From Epiperipatus broadwayi (taxonomy: Eukaryota > Onychophora > Udeonychophora > Euonychophora > Peripatidae), in assembly GCA_028023455.1 (NCBI GenBank), contig JAQFVV010013286.1:105965-169964 (forward strand): a stretch of 64,000 bases of DNA, read 5' to 3'. The position numbers and the translations under genes are program-made. The notes beneath the pieces were generated by a model that was not told where the DNA came from, ran no database searches, and saw only the letters and a program-made list of their open reading frames with translations. Shown here piece after piece: positions 35,666-47,405 of this stretch. The stretch's first letter is position 1; every line of letters starts with the position of its first letter.

Positions 35666-37019
35666 AGCTGAATTCTTTGGTGTACATTACTTACGGTACG
35701 CTGGTTCTAAATAATAATGTCTTAAATTCTTTTATTTCTATTCATCTATCTTAAACTTCTACTATAAACATTATTAATCAATCCTTAAAATTTTTATTTG
35801 ATCCAAACGGATTAAAATTCAGCTTTGATTATTACATATAATTGTCATTTGAAAAAAAGTAATTGTCATTTTCCAGTAAAAAAAAAAAAAACGATCAGAT
35901 TTATTTTAATCTAAATTCGTATTCTTAATAAACATAACTTTTATATAACCCTTGTACTCTAGATTATTATTTTTTATATTTTACTTTTAAGTACATTATA
36001 AATAATGATGCCACTTTTAAATTATGAAGGAAACGAAAATTAAAACGAACTCCCATTTTGTTTACTAGAAATTGCACACATATATGCTCGCACTCAAAAT
36101 AACATTTATTATTTTTTTAAATTTTGTTTGATTATAATTTTTTTTAATGAAATTATACTTGTCATATGAAAATTGTTTCATTGAAATATATATATTTTAA
36201 AAACGAAGTTCTAAATTATAATCTATTAAACGGGGAGCGGGAGGGGGGGGGTACTCATTTTTTAAAAAAAATTTTGTATCTAAAGTTTCAGCTTGAATTG
36301 GTTGTAATTTCTTTTAGTTAAATTTATTTTAAACGAAATTCAACGATTTAAATGATTTTTTTTTTTTTAAAGAAGATAATTATATTTTGGTGAACTTTAT
36401 AAAATATTTTTTTATCATCTGCATTGTTATTTGTATTGATCCGTGTATTCCTCTCTCTTTCTGCATTAAATAAGTTTTATCTATCACTTTAATGTCATCT
36501 AACTCAGTTTTCATATATATTTTTTTAACCTCCGTTTTTCATATTTTATTTTAAAACATCGAATAAATTTTATTATTAAAATATAGCTAATCACTATTTT
36601 GAATTTCTTTTATAAGAATTTTTCTTTTTAAAATATTTCCGGATTTCTTATTTACTGATCTGTCTTCATTTCTGCACATTATTTATCAAAATATTAATTT
36701 TCCTTTTTTTTTTTTTTACTTTGTATTTGACTGTCCATATTTTAAATCCATTTAATACCACACAGAGAGTTATTTGTTATTTTTCTAATGCATCTTAAAG
36801 AGATTATTAAATGTGTGATACAGTTGTAATATTAAAATCTTAATATAAATTGTATGGAGGCAAACAATGGCAAACTGTTATTACTGATAATTTCCATATG
36901 ATTTTAGGGGCTTAGTTTCATCCTCACTAGACCATTTAAACATTTTTATATTTAAAAACAAACTTATATTACTATCTTTTTTTTAAAATCATTATCTAAC
37001 TTATGACTGTAATGACTAT
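35666..37019. other. AT-rich DNA
   Basis: Homopolymer-rich sequence including a G run at about 36242-36251. Nothing recognised. Confidence 0.4.
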
Positions 37020-39010
37020 TTTTTTCTCTCTATACTGTATCTGTCGAAAAACCTCCACCACCTAAACTGCAAGTCGGATCCAAACTCAGCTGAACTAAAC
37101 TGAATTCAAACCCAACTCACCAGCTCAGATCAATGGATGATCTAAATCGACAGCACAGTGCTATGCGCCAAGGAACTAGCTCAACGGTTGGTGAGGATTA
37201 GAGATCCCTGAACTGACACTAATATCGGATAATAAATTAACTAAAGATAATTTTAAATTGAATCATATGTATATGTTCGGGTTGCCAACACAGACAGCGA
37301 GCCTTAACATTAAATAATTATTGAATAAAAGACTTAAGAAACCAAGTGTGCTAATAAAATATTTTAATAATAATAGTAATGATTTTGTTCAATTTTAAAT
37401 GATGATTATATTGATCACCTCTAGCCTTAAACAGAGTTGATAATTAAAATAAGGATAGCAGTTCCTATTATATGCCAACGAGTATTACGCAATATTATGA
37501 AAGTCTATATGTCTATGCCCCCAACGAGAAAATAAAGGCAGATAAAGGTATCAGTGGTGAAGGAAATTATTGTTCTAATTTCATACGAAAGAATGTGAGA
37601 TTTATTTTCACATTCACAAATCCATTCATGAAGAGCTAGATATGTATTTAGGACATAACTTTAACCTTTATTAGAAAACTTATTTAATTTGAGATAACTG
37701 AGAATTTGTTTGACTTTAATTGAAATCACTTCATCACGAATTACGAGCATAAGAGCAGGCTTTACTGCAACAGAGAGGTAACGGTGCTGATGAATTATGA
37801 GCTATAAAATGAACAGGAAAGATAATTGCTGATCAGTGGTTTAAGTAGTATGGTGGCTTGTACTTGACAAGTCTTACTGCCCTTTAAGGAGATGTGGAAC
37901 ATGGGGGAAGCCAGGCCGAGTTATAACTATGAACCTTTGGTGTTCCGAATATAATATAAGTGAGGGAGGAAATGCTTTCTTCCTCTACAATTTAAAATAA
38001 CAGTAATATTACCACCGACAAGCCTACAGAGTGGAAGATTGTCCTACATCAGCAATGTTCGAAGATGATGACTTAATAGTCACCATTTGAATAATAAAAC
38101 CCAATTTATTATAGAATGCTCTACGTGATGACATGATCAAATTAATTAAAGTCAAATGATCTTTTAACCAAAACAATTTTAAAGCACTTATAAAATTATA
38201 TTAATTATGTCCCAAACATTGTGCCCTCCTTGAATCTTAATAGAAAGTAACAGAAATTTGAATTAGAATATATTTAGTTGATTCCTTTGTCGACCCTTTT
38301 GCAAAAACATTTTAATATTATATATGAATAACTAAATATTGGTGAACATGAGAAAATAGCTGGGGCATAGATTAGAAACAGAGCTAATAATTTATTATTA
38401 GCCAATTATAAAAATAACAAACATTTAATAATTTCTTTCGACTCGATGATTAATAGAACTGTATAAACCTAGTTCTAATGGGCGAGAATTACTGTCAGAT
38501 TTAATGTTTTATTACTTGTATAAGGTGAATGGAACAAAGGAGATCATCGAGTCGAAGGATTATTGGCATATAATTAAAAATAAATGACATTAATAAATCA
38601 CACAATAAATATATATAATATAGTAAATGAACTGCCATCGTAAGAAAGGAAAGTTAGATTTAAAGACTAGAGGTTGAGAGAATTACTATATAATTTACAA
38701 TAGCATAAATAAAATAAGGTTTTATAAAGATTATTACATTAAAGAATGAAAAGAGCTCTTAAAGGAAGTGTAAAGTAAAGTTCGGAAACGGGCCAGAAAG
38801 TTACGGTTCATTATGGAAATATATTGCCATTTCTTCCGGGGCTGGTTCATTAGTTTACACGTCCGCATTGATGGAAACGTAGGCACGCATTAGGTATTAC
38901 TTGAACAGCATTTTGATTGATTTTGGCAGCATAATTGGTCCGGAAAGGGTTTAGCAACTTCATTGAAGATTTTCAGGGAACTCCAGGCACAGTAGCCAGA
39001 TTCCTGATGT
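37020..39010. other. CpG-containing, less AT-rich non-coding block
   Basis: Nearly 2 kb with clearly more CpG and G+C than its surroundings but stops in all frames. A 14-bp perfect inverted repeat (ttcgactcgatgat at 38438-38451, atcatcgagtcgaa at 38543-38556) encloses about 90 bp. A TATA-like ctataaaatg lies near 37801 and aataaaa near 38092. It could be a decayed LTR element, an RNA gene or a promoter/UTR region; I cannot decide. Confidence 0.35.
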
Positions 39011-40087
39011 TTTAGCCCCTCACCATGATAGAAACATTATTTAAATTCATAATTTTAAAAATGTACAGAGTTTAATGGCACTTCTCTGCAACAAAGATGG
39101 CTTCTCTCCTCCAAACTTTTCAGGGCTATTTATACTGTCCTCTGATGCCTTCAGGCTAGTGCTTCTTTCATTATCAATGTCACAAAATTTACTAGTTGTT
39201 TTTAGATACATTCCTTCAATAAGGCAACTTGAATTCATTTTCTAATTAGAAAATGAATTTTTAAATCTAAAAAACGATTTTAATTAGGAAATCCTTACAT
39301 TTTAAATACTTATCATTTTTTTCTAATTAATAAAACTTTACCCATTGTGTTGGAAAGGGATAATCTGAAAGCTTATCGAAAGAATGTAGCTTTTAATCAC
39401 TAAAATTTTAACAAATTATTTAAAAGTAAAATCAAAGCATTCCCGATACAATGAAACTTTCAAACAATTATATATATTTAAATATTTATAAATATATATG
39501 CACAATCCACGCAGTTGTAATATATATAAATTCATGAATAATTTTATCATGAATTTATTAATAGCATCGATTAATTTAAACCTTAAACTAATGAATTTTA
39601 ATACACATTTATAAAATAGTTTTTCTTTAAAAAAACTAGTGTGGATTGACCATATAAAGCCCCATTGCATTGGAAATTTAAGATTAGTACTAGGGTTTGA
39701 AGTGGGCTTATGGCTAGATGTCATGAAGCTAGGATAGAATTCAGATACTAAAATAAAATCAGATTTAAAAAAAGTTAAGTAATTTCTGAGAATAGAAGAA
39801 ATGTCCACAATAATAATTTTTAAAACGGAATTTAAATTTTGGCAACATTTCTATTTCACTAACAGTCTGTACTGGTTACTTCAAAGATAAATTCAGTTTA
39901 TTTTAATTTTTCTTTTAAATAAAACATTATTAGTTCAGGGAAATGATTATATATATATATATATATTTGCATATAAATTTCCATTTGGAATACCATGTTG
40001 CTAGGTAACCACCAATTAAAATTGACAGCCGGAAGCAGAATCAATTACTCTAGTAGCTAGCAATAGCATTTTGTCTGAAAATATTTA
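39011..40087. other. AT-rich DNA
   Basis: Contains a perfect 24-bp palindrome at 39233-39256 (ttcattttctaa and its complement) and a (TA)n tract at about 39948-39966. A 130-codon minus-strand frame (39416-39808) has no recognisable motif and looks random. Confidence 0.4.
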
Positions 40088-40918
40088 ATTTAATGCATCA
40101 TCATATTCAACCATTATTAAGGTACTGCAGTATGAAGGGCTCTCTTAAGGTTAATTTAGATTCTTCAATCCCAGCATCCCTTGTATTTCCTTATTTTGTC
40201 CATCCATCTCATACATGGTCATTTTCTGGGTCTTGGGATATAATTCAAAACTTTAGCTGTGTATGTAATATCGTTTCTTCTAGCAATATATCCAGTCCAA
40301 CTCCATTTAAGTCTCTTAATTGTTTTAATGATGTTATGTTAAATGTCCAAGTCTGAAATCCATAATTAAGAACTGGTAAATATTAAAAATCTTGCTTTTT
40401 CAAGCACATAGGCATATTCCCTTTTTAATACTAAATTAATTCTACTAAAAGTTCAAGTTTAATTGTATGATTAATTTCACTCATTATGTTTTCATTTGTA
40501 TTAATAATTTGATCAAGATATTTATAATCGTTAATTTGTTCTAATTCATAATAATCAATCTTTGTTTCTTTTTTTTTTTTTTAGAGAAAATCCATTAATC
40601 TTTAGTTTTTTTAGTATTTATTTTTTTATCATATTAATTCTTGTAACATTTCCCTAAGTTCTGAAACATTATTTGCAAAAATAATCACATCATTTACAAA
40701 ATCTAGATGACTTAAATAATCTCTATTTACTTTTACTCCCTTATCTTTCCATTTTTATAAAATTGCTGTAGAAAGTTTTGGAAATGTATAATACATTCTT
40801 CTTAATGTTAATCTTTTTAGTATCCCCATATAACCTCATCACTGCTATTGTATTTTGATAAATATTCTTCTGAATATGACAATATCCTAAAGGTATATCT
40901 TAATGATCTACATTTTTT
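40088..40918 (-). pseudogene. RTE-type non-LTR retrotransposon fragment (palm to C-terminus)
   Basis: Minus-strand translation across several frames recovers, in order, GYCHIQKNIYQNT, then a decayed catalytic box (FADD type, seen as FVNDVIIFANN), then INDYKYLDQIINTNENIMSEI, the YLG-type motif after the catalytic centre, then C-terminal IMDFRLGHLT and KMTMYEMDG blocks. These match RTE-clade reverse transcriptases as I know them. Many stops and frameshifts are present. It overlaps in content by about 80 bp with the fragment at 41752-42720, so two copies or a rearrangement are involved. Confidence 0.75.
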
Positions 40919-41029
40919 TAATATCATCATATATAGGGTATATGAGCACAGACTTTCACATGAACCACCACTCTCCACACTATCTCATAACACTGATACA
41001 CTCAAACACATATATGTTGAAAATATAAA

Positions 41030-41086
41030 CAATTACCAATATATGTATTTCATGCTAATCCAACAATCATCATTTGGTCCAGATTA
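41030..41086 (-). ncRNA. Inactivated hammerhead ribozyme, family B
   Basis: The 57-nt fold is retained with GAAA and the self-complementary stem III, but the core reads ATGATGA (invariant C3 is A). Confidence 0.65.
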
Positions 41087-41534
41087 CCATCTCCACACAT
41101 ATATGTTGTAAGTATGCTCAGGCCAATCCTCATCCTTTAATGGACAGGTTTCAATGTACTTCACACTCCAACTCTTCAACTGTCCATCCAATTAAAAATC
41201 TGATGATGGAATGCTCAAAGGTATAGACACAGGTATATAATAAGTGTGTGTGTTTCACTTATTACATAGTAGAGATGTCTGCCCATCTCTTGTATATGTA
41301 TTAAATATGGATTATGTCCTGTACATGAGGGGTCAGATTGACCTTAGGTCAACATGGGTGTGACAAAAATCTCGGCCTCAGGGTGGCCTTTGAGCATTTC
41401 ATCATCAGATTTTCAATTGGTTGGACAGTTGAAGAGTTGGAATGTGGAGTAAATTGAAACCTGTCCATTAAAGTATGAGGATTGGCTATCTTAATATATA
41501 TCTGAGCACTTACAGAATATATGTGTGGAGATGG

Positions 41535-41591
41535 TAATCTGGACCAACTGATGATTGCTGGTTTAGCATGAAATACATATATTGGTGATTG
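41535..41591 (+). ncRNA. Hammerhead ribozyme, type I, family B
   Basis: Core CTGATGA at 41548-41554 and GAAA at 41570-41573. Stem I is ACCAA/TTGGT plus TAATC/GATTG (last pair a wobble or lost). Stem II is TGCT/AGCA with a T-T mismatch next to the core. Confidence 0.65.
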
Positions 41592-41751
41592 TTTATCTTT
41601 TCAACATATATGTGTTCAGGTGTATCAGTGTTATGAGATCGTGTGGAGAGTGGTGGGTCATGCGAAAGTCTGTACTCATATACCCTATATATTACATATA
41701 TAAACACAGGTATATAATAAGTGTGTGTGTGTGTTTCAATATCATCATATA

Positions 41752-42720
41752 ATATAATCTCTACTATTGCATTTTGACAAATATTTTTTAAAATATAACA
41801 ATATCCTAGGTCTATGTCTTGATTCAAAGTTTTAATCACCATGGAAATGCTTATAGAATGAAATGCTTTTTCATAATCAACAAATCTAAGGCATAAAATC
41901 ACTTAAATCTAACTTATGTTTTTGATTGGTTAGATGTCAAAGTTCATTATAGACAAGTTGTTATTATCTTGGTAAATGTTTTTTATATGGAAAAACTGAT
42001 AGGTTTGTAATTTGTAATAACGTCTTTGTCATCCTTCTTGAATATAAATATTTCTATGGTATTTTCACAATTATCAGAAATGATCATGTGATGAATTGTC
42101 AGGGATAATTTTTTTGTTCTTTATTATATATTGCATTATAGAACTCTTTCATAATCTCATGAAATCTTTTTTTTTTTTTAGGAATAGTTCCATGTTTTCT
42201 TATTATTTCTAAAACAGTTTTTCTTCCAATACCAAGATATTGTTTTACACTTTGAGACATTTATTATTTTTTTTACAGTTTTTAGTCCAATTCCAAATTA
42301 TATTTTTTTATATCATTATTAAGTCTTTTTTAAATACCATTTACAAATCTCTAGATATTTAATTTTTCTTAATGCATAATTTTTAAAAATTTTCATATTC
42401 CTTTTTTTTTAATACATCATCTTGTATTTTATAGAAATTTTTCTGGAAAAGTGTTGTTTTTCTACTAGCTGTCTTACAGTTTTTAATAGAAGATCAGTTA
42501 CCTTCTTGTTGATTTCAATCAATTCTGAACTTTCTTCAAAGTTTGTTAATATTTTATAATGATTTGCAAGTTTTAATTTAAATTCATTGGAGTGTTTCTG
42601 AAGATTAGGAATATCAAGTACTAATATTGTTTTTTTAGTAGTTTTAATTTTTTTAGTTTTGCATTGTTACTGAACCAGATATTTTATTTGATTCAAAAGT
42701 CTCATCACAAAAATAAAAAC
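41752..42720 (-). pseudogene. RTE-type non-LTR retrotransposon fragment (linker to palm)
   Basis: The minus strand encodes, across frames, a basic linker (INKKVTDLLLKT), then FKKDDKDVITNYKPISF (the NYRPISL motif of reverse transcriptase), then CLRFVDYEKAFHSI (motif A, normally FVDYEKAFDS) and GYCYILKNICQNA. The catalytic Asp of motif A is replaced by His (DS to HS shift), and frames are broken. It stops at the boundary of the family B insertion. Confidence 0.8.
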
Positions 42721-45700
42721 AACTTTTGTTTTAATAAAGTTCTAAATGAAAACTATTTAAAAGTTTTGTATTTAAGAGTACGTGCAATAATTCACATATA
42801 TAGTTGTTTTAAAATTCAACCATTTCTATTTTTTATATAGATTTTATTTTTAGAATAGTTTTCTTTTGGTCACTTGTTTTTTATTTTATTTTATCAAAGT
42901 AATTAAATGCAAGCAAACTTTTTAACTGCATTCTTGTTGTTGGGATTGTAATCATTTTAAATTTATTTTAACTAAAGCTGAGACTTGTTTTCACATTTTT
43001 AAAAAATTAATTATGAATAAGATTAACCCTGGTTAGAATCTTTAATTAAGATTAAGTCTGAGATTAAGATTTGCCCTGGTCAAAAAGTACTAATTAAAAG
43101 ATGTTATGGAAGATAAGAGCTCATATAAATAACCCTGGGATTTCAGACTAATTATTCTTCAGCTATTGACATTCATTCTGCTGGTTTAGTTTTGATTCAA
43201 CTTTGTACGCTACTTGAAATCCAGAGTAGAAGTGTTGCACTGCCGAATTTAAATTACTGTCTTCAAATTACTAAAAAGAATCTTTTCTGCAAAATGCTAA
43301 AACTATACACTAGGAAAAATTGCCTCAACATCATGCCATGCTAAACCAACTTAAAGATGAGCCCTGGATCCCAGATCATCCCTACGAAATCATGTAAGAA
43401 CTCAAACCGGAACTAATCCCTAACATTGCCTTCTGCATCCTGAACAGAAAATTGAAATCTAAGGTCTTCACTGGAATTCTTCAGTAGAATGAACTCTGTG
43501 AGCCATGCTGAAAGACATCAGCCAGTATTAACCTTATATCTTGAGCTAACATGTTTTCTTATTCTTTCCAGAGTTTTAAAGTCTCAGTTTAATGTTAAAA
43601 GCAACCGATTTTTATATCTTTTGCTTCTTAAATTTAATATATTTTGAGCATTTATTCTATATGTTATATGTTGTACCCATGTTCTTTTGAATTTATTTGT
43701 CAGAGTGTGTAGTGAGTTTATTTCTTAAAGCTATTTACCTTTATAATTGCTATTTCACTTGCTTAATAAACACTTGTGCAGACATAAATAATTTTCTGAT
43801 TACTTACCTGTCTCCTATTGAGACTTTTAATTATTATTGTGGCAGCTTAGTTTTGGGCAATCATTTAGTTAGTAATTCACCAGTTATATATTTCTGTTTT
43901 CCTTAAGTCAGAGATTTAATGTTCCCTCAATTTTAAATTATCTAGGAGGAGTATGTTCTAAGTTTTCTATTTTCATTAAATTGGAGATTTAAATTTTCTC
44001 CCATACTTCAATTCATATTCCATCATATTCACTATCATATTTATTTTTCTTGCATTGTAATCAACCATGGAAATTTTTAACATGGTGTTAATGCATCAGT
44101 TCTGCAGCAATATGATATCACTAGTCAATAATCTAGTGATTGCTTATCCATGCTGGTTTCATTGATTCATGCAAGAATCTTTCATTTGTTATATGTTTAA
44201 AAAGTTTTGAATAAGGAAACCAGAGTTGCTTAAGTGAATCTTTAGCTGAAAGATAATTATTTCCTCCCTTTTTAAAACTCTATTAGAAAATTAGCCTCTC
44301 TGTCAGAGCGTTTGACATTTATTTTTATTCGTACACACCTTGATACAATTTAATAAAACTACATCTATTGAAAATAAATCTTTGTGCTTGAAAATTTTTA
44401 TACTAATTTTAATAAACTATGAACTTGCTTAAATTATATTAGCTAACGTTTGTCCTGGTTTTATTTTCTCAATTGTCTGAACAATATTATCAAGCTCTTG
44501 CTCTCCCTGGGTCTGGTCAGTGCAAATCATCATCATCATTAACTTTTGATCATGGTAAACAAATTTTTCAGATATGCAGTGATCTGAAAGTGCCCTCCGT
44601 GATCAAAAGAAATTAACAACTGACCATTACAATACCTATTTTTCATCTAACTAATTGATGATCACTTCTTGAGATTAATCTATTAAGAATTTTATAAACT
44701 TCAAGTACATATTTTCTTTTAATCAAAATACAGTCCAATTCTGCTATACCTTCATCTAGATCTTTCCACATCTATTTAGCATTTTTCTTAATAAAAAAAT
44801 TCATAATATATAGTTGTTGTTTTTCCTATGAATATCCATAAATTGGTGTCCCTTCACATTTTTGTCATTGTATCATCACTTTCATATTTCATTCAATTAG
44901 AAATTCTGCTATTTAATCTCCCTCAACTTTATTTAAATGTTGATTGGTCAAGTCAAAAGCATTTTGTTCATCCATATAAAAATCCCTAGTTCTTCATCGT
45001 AATGAAAATTTGTTGGGACAAATCTGAATTATCTGGTTTGGTATTTTCCCATTAATTTAAATATCTAATCTTGCCACTCTGTCTAATTATACCCTCAGTC
45101 TTCACAATATCATTGTTTCATTTTCCTATTCCACTTATGCTTTCAATATTAGTCTACAGTTATAGAAGCTAAATAAAAAAAGTCAGCATTGAATGACAGC
45201 CTAAATTTGTTGTTAGAAGATCCTTAGTATTCTACACTTCAGCTGCTGATCTTGCCTTGGCTAATGACTTAATAATTTCTTGGAAATAAGGACTATAATT
45301 TAGTTTTATCTGTCATGGAGGAAAAAGAAGGCATTCACACATACATTCATCCTGCCTATAAAAAAAACTCAATTAGTATTTCAGTTAAGAATTATTAGGC
45401 AACAGAGAAAAAAGACCATGATGTTTCTTAATCGTAAACTTAGAAGTAAAAAGACATTAAACTCATCACAACTGATATATTTTGTCAAGAGTATATTCAT
45501 GTTTGGTAATCATAAAATTAATCACATAGTAATAACAGCTTAAAGAACAAGAAATTATGGAGTGAATATTAAAAAATTTGCCCTATACAATTCCTTTAAG
45601 ACTTCAACGAATATTTTAAAAATCTCTTTGATATTAAGAAATTTGTCTTAGTCAATTCCTTTAAGATTTTAAAGAATATTTGAAAAAATCTCTTTTTATT

Positions 45701-45730
45701 TAACAGAAAACTTTTTCTGTAGCCATTTGA

Positions 45731-45732
<2 letters not shown>
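42721..45732. other. Non-coding DNA, one promoter-like patch
   Basis: A catataaataa box near 43125 is followed by about 400 bp of less AT-rich DNA (43140-43540) without a long frame. It could be a solo LTR or an orphan promoter, but no paired terminal repeat was seen. 44470-45330 may be a decayed retrotransposon on the minus strand; no motif is firm enough to call. Confidence 0.35.
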
Positions 45733-45783
<51 letters not shown>

Positions 45784-45911
45784 AAATACAGTACAATTTA
45801 CATAAATTATGTTATATAGTTGATAAAGACTACAAAATGTATAGTTGAAAGTACTTCTAATAACAATATAATTTATGTAAATTGTACTGTATTTTGATAT
45901 ATATATATATT
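45733..45911. repeat. (TA)n microsatellite next to a 130-bp palindrome
   Basis: About 24 TA units (45733-45781) lead into caaaatacagtacaattta, and the inverse ends at 45900 in another TA tract. The reading frame of alternating Ile-Tyr is just the microsatellite. Confidence 0.85.
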
Positions 45912-45974
45912 GATTTGTATATTACATATATTGTGGAACGAATACACATATCAAACTTTATTATATATATATTG

Positions 45975-46140
45975 AAAATCTGATAATGGAACACACAAAG
46001 CTCTTGCTATACCAATACTATTGTCACACCCATGTTAATCTTAAGTCATTCTGATCCCTCACATTTAGAACCTTAATATGTCCATTTTAAATACCCAGAA
46101 AAGGGACAGGCAGAATACAGGCTGAATATGTAATATTTAC
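45975..46140 (-). mobile_element. Family B repeat fragment
   Basis: The 5' portion of the monomer in minus orientation (attgaaaatctgataatgg ... cacacccatgttaatctta ... cctcacattta), lacking the ribozyme. Confidence 0.6.
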
Positions 46141-46509
46141 ATATGTACACACACATATATAGTAATGCTAAAATTATTTACTGATATTCTCTATAATCCG
46201 ATACTTCAAATGGCAGTGTTTGATTTATATATATGTTTGCATGCATATGTTTATCATTTCTGCTAATTGGGTATTTTTTTAAATATATAATTTGTATTCT
46301 ATATTGATAATTTAATTTATATGATAATGCGCTTATTTTAATGTAATCCTACATTGCATCACTTTTAATTGTTCACATGAATACTGTTGATATTTTATTG
46401 TATATGAAGAATAAGACATTTTCAAAATCTTAAAAGTACATTAATTATTTTGTAGTATCTTATTTTCAAATATTTGAAATACAGGCATTCTTTATATACC
46501 TGGAGCTTA

Positions 46510-46690
46510 ATTGTAAATATAGGGAATTTGAACTCAGACTTTTAAGCACCCTTCAGCTATCCATACTATCTCATATCATTGATACACATGACCACACACA
46601 TGTAGAAAAGATAAATAATCACCAATATATGTATTTCATGTTGAACTGGCACTCATCAGTTGATCCAGATTATCATCTCCCATATATATA
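46510..46690 (-). mobile_element. Family B hammerhead repeat, left arm
   Basis: Minus-oriented arm (gggaatttgaactcagac ... accacacacatgtag ... cagattatcatctccc) ending in a (TA)n tract. With the plus arm at 47.1-47.4 kb it may form one large inverted dimer. Confidence 0.7.
46616..46672 (-). ncRNA. Hammerhead ribozyme, type I, family B
   Basis: Minus-strand core CTGATGA followed by GTGCC...AACAT and GAAA. Here the pair next to the core is a G-U wobble rather than T-T. Stem I is ATCAA/TTGGT (one wobble) and TAATC/GATTA. Stem III is the self-complementary AUACAUAU type. Confidence 0.7.
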
Positions 46691-46700
46691 TATATATATA

Positions 46701-47104
46701 CATACGCTGATGGTGTTTATGGTAGAACGCCATCTGTTGACATAAATACAAGCATTAGCAAGTTTTTAACTTGTTTTTCATAAATGTGCCTTTGAGGTCT
46801 TTCTAGCAATGATATATATTGCAGAGGCTTCTACTATGTGGTGATGCTGAACTGAGATCAGACCCATGTAGCTATCTGGCTTGCTATGCTGAGTTTGAAG
46901 ACATTATGTGTCTAAAAGATTCACGCTTGCAAGCTAAATAGAAACTGTTTCTAAAATTCCTGTTTTTCACTGACGATAGCAAATAGCTTGAAATCATGAA
47001 CTGAAAGTGGAATTAAAGTTAGAGATAGTGAATGCATGCTCTGACGTTTATGCAAACATACGCTTGACGGTGTTTATGGTAGAATGCCATCTGTTGACAT
47101 ATAT
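46701..47104. repeat. Internal segment bounded by 45-bp direct repeats
   Basis: The motif ggtgtttatggtagaacgc plus catctgttgacat near 46708-46742 recurs with one or two changes near 47067-47101. About 310 bp of less AT-rich sequence lies between. It could be a nested insertion whose target was duplicated, or part of the family B internal region. Confidence 0.6.
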
Positions 47105-47405
47105 ATATAACCATTGCCCAGTTTATATTAAGATAGCAAATCTTCATACTTTAATGGACAGGCTTCAATCTATTCCAACCTCCAACTCTTCAGCCATCCA
47201 TACCATTGAAAATCTGATTATATATATATATGTGTGTGTGTGGGAGATGATAATCTGGACTAACTGATGAGTTCTGGTTCAGCATGAAATACGTATATTG
47301 GTGATTATTTATCTTTTCTATATGTGTGTGGTCATGTGTATCTGTAGTATGAGAAATGTGGATAGTTGAAGGGTGCTTGAAAATCTGAGTTCAAATCCCC
47401 CATAT
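47105..47405 (+). mobile_element. Family B hammerhead repeat, right arm
   Basis: Plus-oriented arm: agatagcaaatcttcatac, taatggacaggcttcaat, caactcttcagccatcc, attgaaaatctgatta, then (TA)n(TG)n, the ribozyme, and gtggtcatgtgtat to aatctgagttcaaatccc. Confidence 0.75.
47251..47307 (+). ncRNA. Hammerhead ribozyme, type I, family B
   Basis: Core CTGATGA at 47264-47270 and GAAA at 47286-47289. Stem I is TAATC/GATTA and ACTAA/TTGGT (one wobble). Stem II is GTTCT GGTTC AGCAT with one mismatch. Stem III is the perfect palindrome AUACGUAU; cleavage would follow A47297. Confidence 0.75.

Larger units (their letters stand above)
40934..41737. mobile_element. Complete family B hammerhead element, inverted dimer
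   Basis: An 804-bp insertion into RTE sequence, flanked by the exact 14-bp duplication aatatcatcatata at 40920-40933 and 41738-41751. The left arm holds a minus-strand ribozyme (41030-41086) and the right arm a plus-strand one (41535-41591). The arms also share ctgtccat(c)caatt... and aatctgatgatg blocks in opposite orientation. It has no coding capacity. Its architecture parallels that of family A without sequence similarity. Confidence 0.85.

Noticed and set aside
37788-37830. ctgatga in the CpG-containing block as a ribozyme
   Set aside because: No GAAA at the right spacing and no pairing stems.
39416-39808. 130-codon minus-strand frame as a gene
   Set aside because: No recognisable motif, AT-rich composition like the flanks, no splice or start evidence.
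45596-45796. Minus-strand frame with alternating Ile-Tyr
   Set aside because: It is a translation of the (TA)n microsatellite.
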